This document shows, piece by piece, positions 62,435-64,000 of a stretch of 64,000 nucleotides of DNA. Source of the DNA: Candidatus Thermoflexus tengchongensis (GTDB taxonomy: Bacteria > Chloroflexota > Anaerolineae > Thermoflexales > Thermoflexaceae); contig JAEVEX010000006.1 in NCBI GenBank assembly GCA_016842085.1, positions 1-64,000 of the forward strand. Direction: 5' to 3'. The notes below the pieces were generated by a model. The model was not told where the DNA came from. It was given only the letters and a program-made list of their open reading frames with translations, and searched no databases. A program made the position numbers and the translations under genes. Within the stretch, counting starts at the first letter, position 1. Each line of letters begins with the position of its first letter.

Positions 62435-63091
62435 ATGAGCCAGACCCGTCAGCAAATCCTGCAGCGTTTAAAGGAACGAGGGCGGATGACCGTCGCTCAG
62501 CTCGCGGAGGAGCTGGGGCTGACGCCGGTTACGGTTCATTATCACTTAAACATCCTGCAGCGTCAAGGGCTGGTGGATGCCCAGCTGGAGCGCCGGGGTG
62601 TAGGGCGGCCCCGGCTGATCTTCTTCCTGCGGGAGGAGGCCCTTTCCCAGTTTCCCCATGGCTATCATCGACTGGCGGCCCGTCTCCTGAACGAATTGAA
62701 AGCCCGGTTGCCGGAGGAGGAAATCCACCGCCTTTTTATTGCGATGGCCCAGGAGATCGCGGTGGAACACGGGGAACGGGTGCGGGCCTGTAAAACTCTG
62801 GAGGAGAAGCTGGAGGCGCTGGTCGAGCTGCTGGGGGAGGAGGGCTTCCTGGCCCGCTGGGAGCAGCTGGGCAATGAGCTGCGTCTGCATCAATATAACT
62901 GCCCATATAACTATGTAGTCCATCACCACCCGGAAGTGTGTGATCTGGATCGCACGCTGATTGCCCTGACGCTGGGGGCCGATGTGGAGCGCTCCAGTTG
63001 CATTTTGAGCGGGGATATGTGCTGTACTTTCATTATTAAGCCACAGACTGCTCCGCTTTCTGTGGAGCTTCCGTCTGGAGCCCACGGATAA
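62435..63091 (+). CDS. sufR: SufR-like Fe-S sensing repressor
   Basis: The 218-residue protein has an N-terminal winged helix (GRMTVAQLAEELGLTPVTVH) and a C-terminal Cys cluster (CPYNYVVHHHPEVC, then CILSGDMCC) like the Fe-S ligands of SufR. SufR represses suf genes when cluster-loaded. ATG 62435 has AAAGGAG upstream. It is divergent from sufCBDS with a shared palindromic promoter, which fits control of both. Confidence 0.88.
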   Translation: MSQTRQQILQRLKERGRMTVAQLAEELGLTPVTVHYHLNILQRQGLVDAQLERRGVGRPRLIFFLREEALSQFPHGYHRLAARLLNELKARLPEEEIHRLFIAMAQEIAVEHGERVRACKTLEEKLEALVELLGEEGFLARWEQLGNELRLHQYNCPYNYVVHHHPEVCDLDRTLIALTLGADVERSSCILSGDMCCTFIIKPQTAPLSVELPSGAHG

Positions 63092-63220
63092 GCGCGTCGG
63101 GGGGGAGGCGGGTGGCTTCACCGGCGCGTTTGCGCCTTTTATAGAGGCTCTGAGCGGCTGTCCCCCCGGCCCCCAAAGCCGTGGGGGAATATCCTGATCC
63201 CACTCTAAGGAGGGCGCACA

Positions 63221-63568
63221 ATGAATGAGATGAACCCGAATACTCCCTCTCCCTCTCCATCCCCCCAATCCCAGGAGGAGCTGGTCCAGAAAATCCGGGA
63301 GGCCCTTCGGGCGGTGGTGGATCCCGAGATCGGTATGAATGTGGTCCAGCTGGGCCTGATCCGGAACATCGAGATCCAGCCGGACCTCATTCAGATCACC
63401 ATGATCCTCACCACCCCCTTCTGCCCGGCGGGCCCTTATCTTCTGGAGCAGGTACGCTATGTGACGGAGCAGGTCACGGGCCGGCCGACGAAGGTGATCC
63501 TGGGGATGGAGATGTGGGATCCTTCCATGATGGAAGAGGATGCCCTGGCGGAGTGGGGATTGTGGTAG
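63221..63568 (+). CDS. MIP18 family (DUF59) Fe-S assembly factor
   Basis: The 115-residue protein has a Pro/Ser-rich N-terminus and the DUF59 core (IREALRAVVDPEIGMNVVQL, MTTPFCPAG-like TTPFCPAGPYLLEQV with the conserved Cys). SufT/MIP18 proteins help carry clusters to targets. TAAGGAGG precedes the ATG. It lies beside sufR, supporting a suf-linked role. Confidence 0.9.
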   Translation: MNEMNPNTPSPSPSPQSQEELVQKIREALRAVVDPEIGMNVVQLGLIRNIEIQPDLIQITMILTTPFCPAGPYLLEQVRYVTEQVTGRPTKVILGMEMWDPSMMEEDALAEWGLW

Positions 63569-63667
63569 GGTGGGAGGAGGGGCCATCCCGCCTCCTGGAG
63601 GAGAGCCGAATGGCGCAAGCCCTGAGTGAAGCGGCTGCAAGCCGTTGCGCTGTTCGTGAAACGAGTC

Positions 63668-64000
63668 TCAGGGAGCTGGAAGGAGCACGCTGCGATCCTC
63701 CGGCTGCTTTCCATTCCACTCCACCGTTGCCCGCTCTCCGCTTTCCAGATCATAGAGCCCAATCCGAAAGGCAGCGGGTCGTATGCCGGCAGGGATCGGG
63801 TGGCGATCGATGATCCGATCCCCCGGGCGCCATGCGTCGGTGGGCGCAAGACCCCCGGCCATCGGCCCATCCGCCTGGCCGATCATTCGCCCCTCGGAAT
63901 CCAGAAGGTGAACGAACACCTGCCATCGGCGGCGGGGCGCTGCCTCTGCTTCCCAGAGCAGGACCAGCTCGCCGGTCGACCGCTTCACCTGCCAGCCTCG
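63668..64000 (-). CDS. C-terminal part of a large membrane-protein-like ORF (partial)
   Basis: The frame is open to the window edge and encodes at least 110 residues (WQVFVHLLDSEGRMIGQADG, WRPGDRIIDRHPIPAGIRPA, LYDLESGERATVEWNGKQPE). This beta-sandwich pattern is common at the C-terminus of Chloroflexota glycosyltransferase-family-39-like membrane proteins. The N-terminal part lies outside the window, so the full function cannot be stated. Confidence 0.6.
   Translation of the reverse strand, partial: RGWQVKRSTGELVLLWEAEAAPRRRWQVFVHLLDSEGRMIGQADGPMAGGLAPTDAWRPGDRIIDRHPIPAGIRPAAFRIGLYDLESGERATVEWNGKQPEDRSVLLPAP

Overview
The window is GC-rich, gene-dense bacterial chromosome. Gene content points to Chloroflexota, probably a thermophile related to Thermoflexus: tuf-rpmG-tRNA-Trp-secE-nusG-rplKAJL order, DnaB-DnaD-DnaC primosome operon, B-type (ba3-like) oxidase with a tiny subunit IIa, and Pro/Thr-rich surface glycosidases. 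The taxon is an inference, since no rRNA is present.

Layout. 1-4.9 kb (+): translation block (tuf 3' end, rpmG, tRNA-Trp, secE, nusG, rplK, rplA, rplJ, rplL) with several leader hairpins, including an attenuator-type terminator before rplJ. 5-14.5 kb (-): one operon from a LacI regulator through a family-5 binding protein, OppBCDF transporter and small membrane protein to a GH130 phosphorylase and a GH5-like glycosidase. It looks like a beta-mannoside uptake and breakdown unit, with a consensus promoter carrying a LacI-type operator. 14.7-19.6 kb: accessory island with a PIN-toxin remnant, two Cys-rich exported proteins, two paralogous lipoproteins, a MauD-like thioredoxin fragment and a divergent LuxR-type regulator; several of these genes are broken. 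20-26.6 kb (+): ECF sigma factor with membrane partner, one-cysteine thiol peroxidase, uvrA, HpcH/HpaI aldolase, and tRNA-Gln (-). 26.64-27.14 kb: tandem array of seven double-hairpin units. 27.1-31.9 kb (-): Rrf2 regulator, oxidase subunits IIa, II and I, CBS protein, SCO and PCuAC copper chaperones. 32-35.3 kb (+): structured leader candidate, CpXC protein, PyrK, Nudix. 35.4-43 kb (-): HEAT protein, AEC transporter, peptidase, and two glycosidases. 43.2-46.7 kb (-): DnaB, DnaD and a DnaC-like loader with two AAA+ domains. 47-49.3 kb: sparse region with an attC-like site, DUF433 antitoxin with a broken toxin, DUF151 nuclease and REP-like repeats. 49.4-54.5 kb (+): hutH and tig-clpP-clpX. 54.6-63.6 kb: sufCBDS operon (-) diverging from sufR and a MIP18-family gene (+). 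SufB carries two inteins.

The strongest second-look items are the double-intein SufB, the duplicated AAA+ helicase loader, the mirror-image suf/sufR promoter pair, the Cys-rich exported protein island, the attC-like site beside a decayed toxin-antitoxin pair, the hairpin array, a 13-bp motif (GTTGCGTTAAAAT) shared by three upstream regions, and a structured RNA candidate at 32.2 kb.
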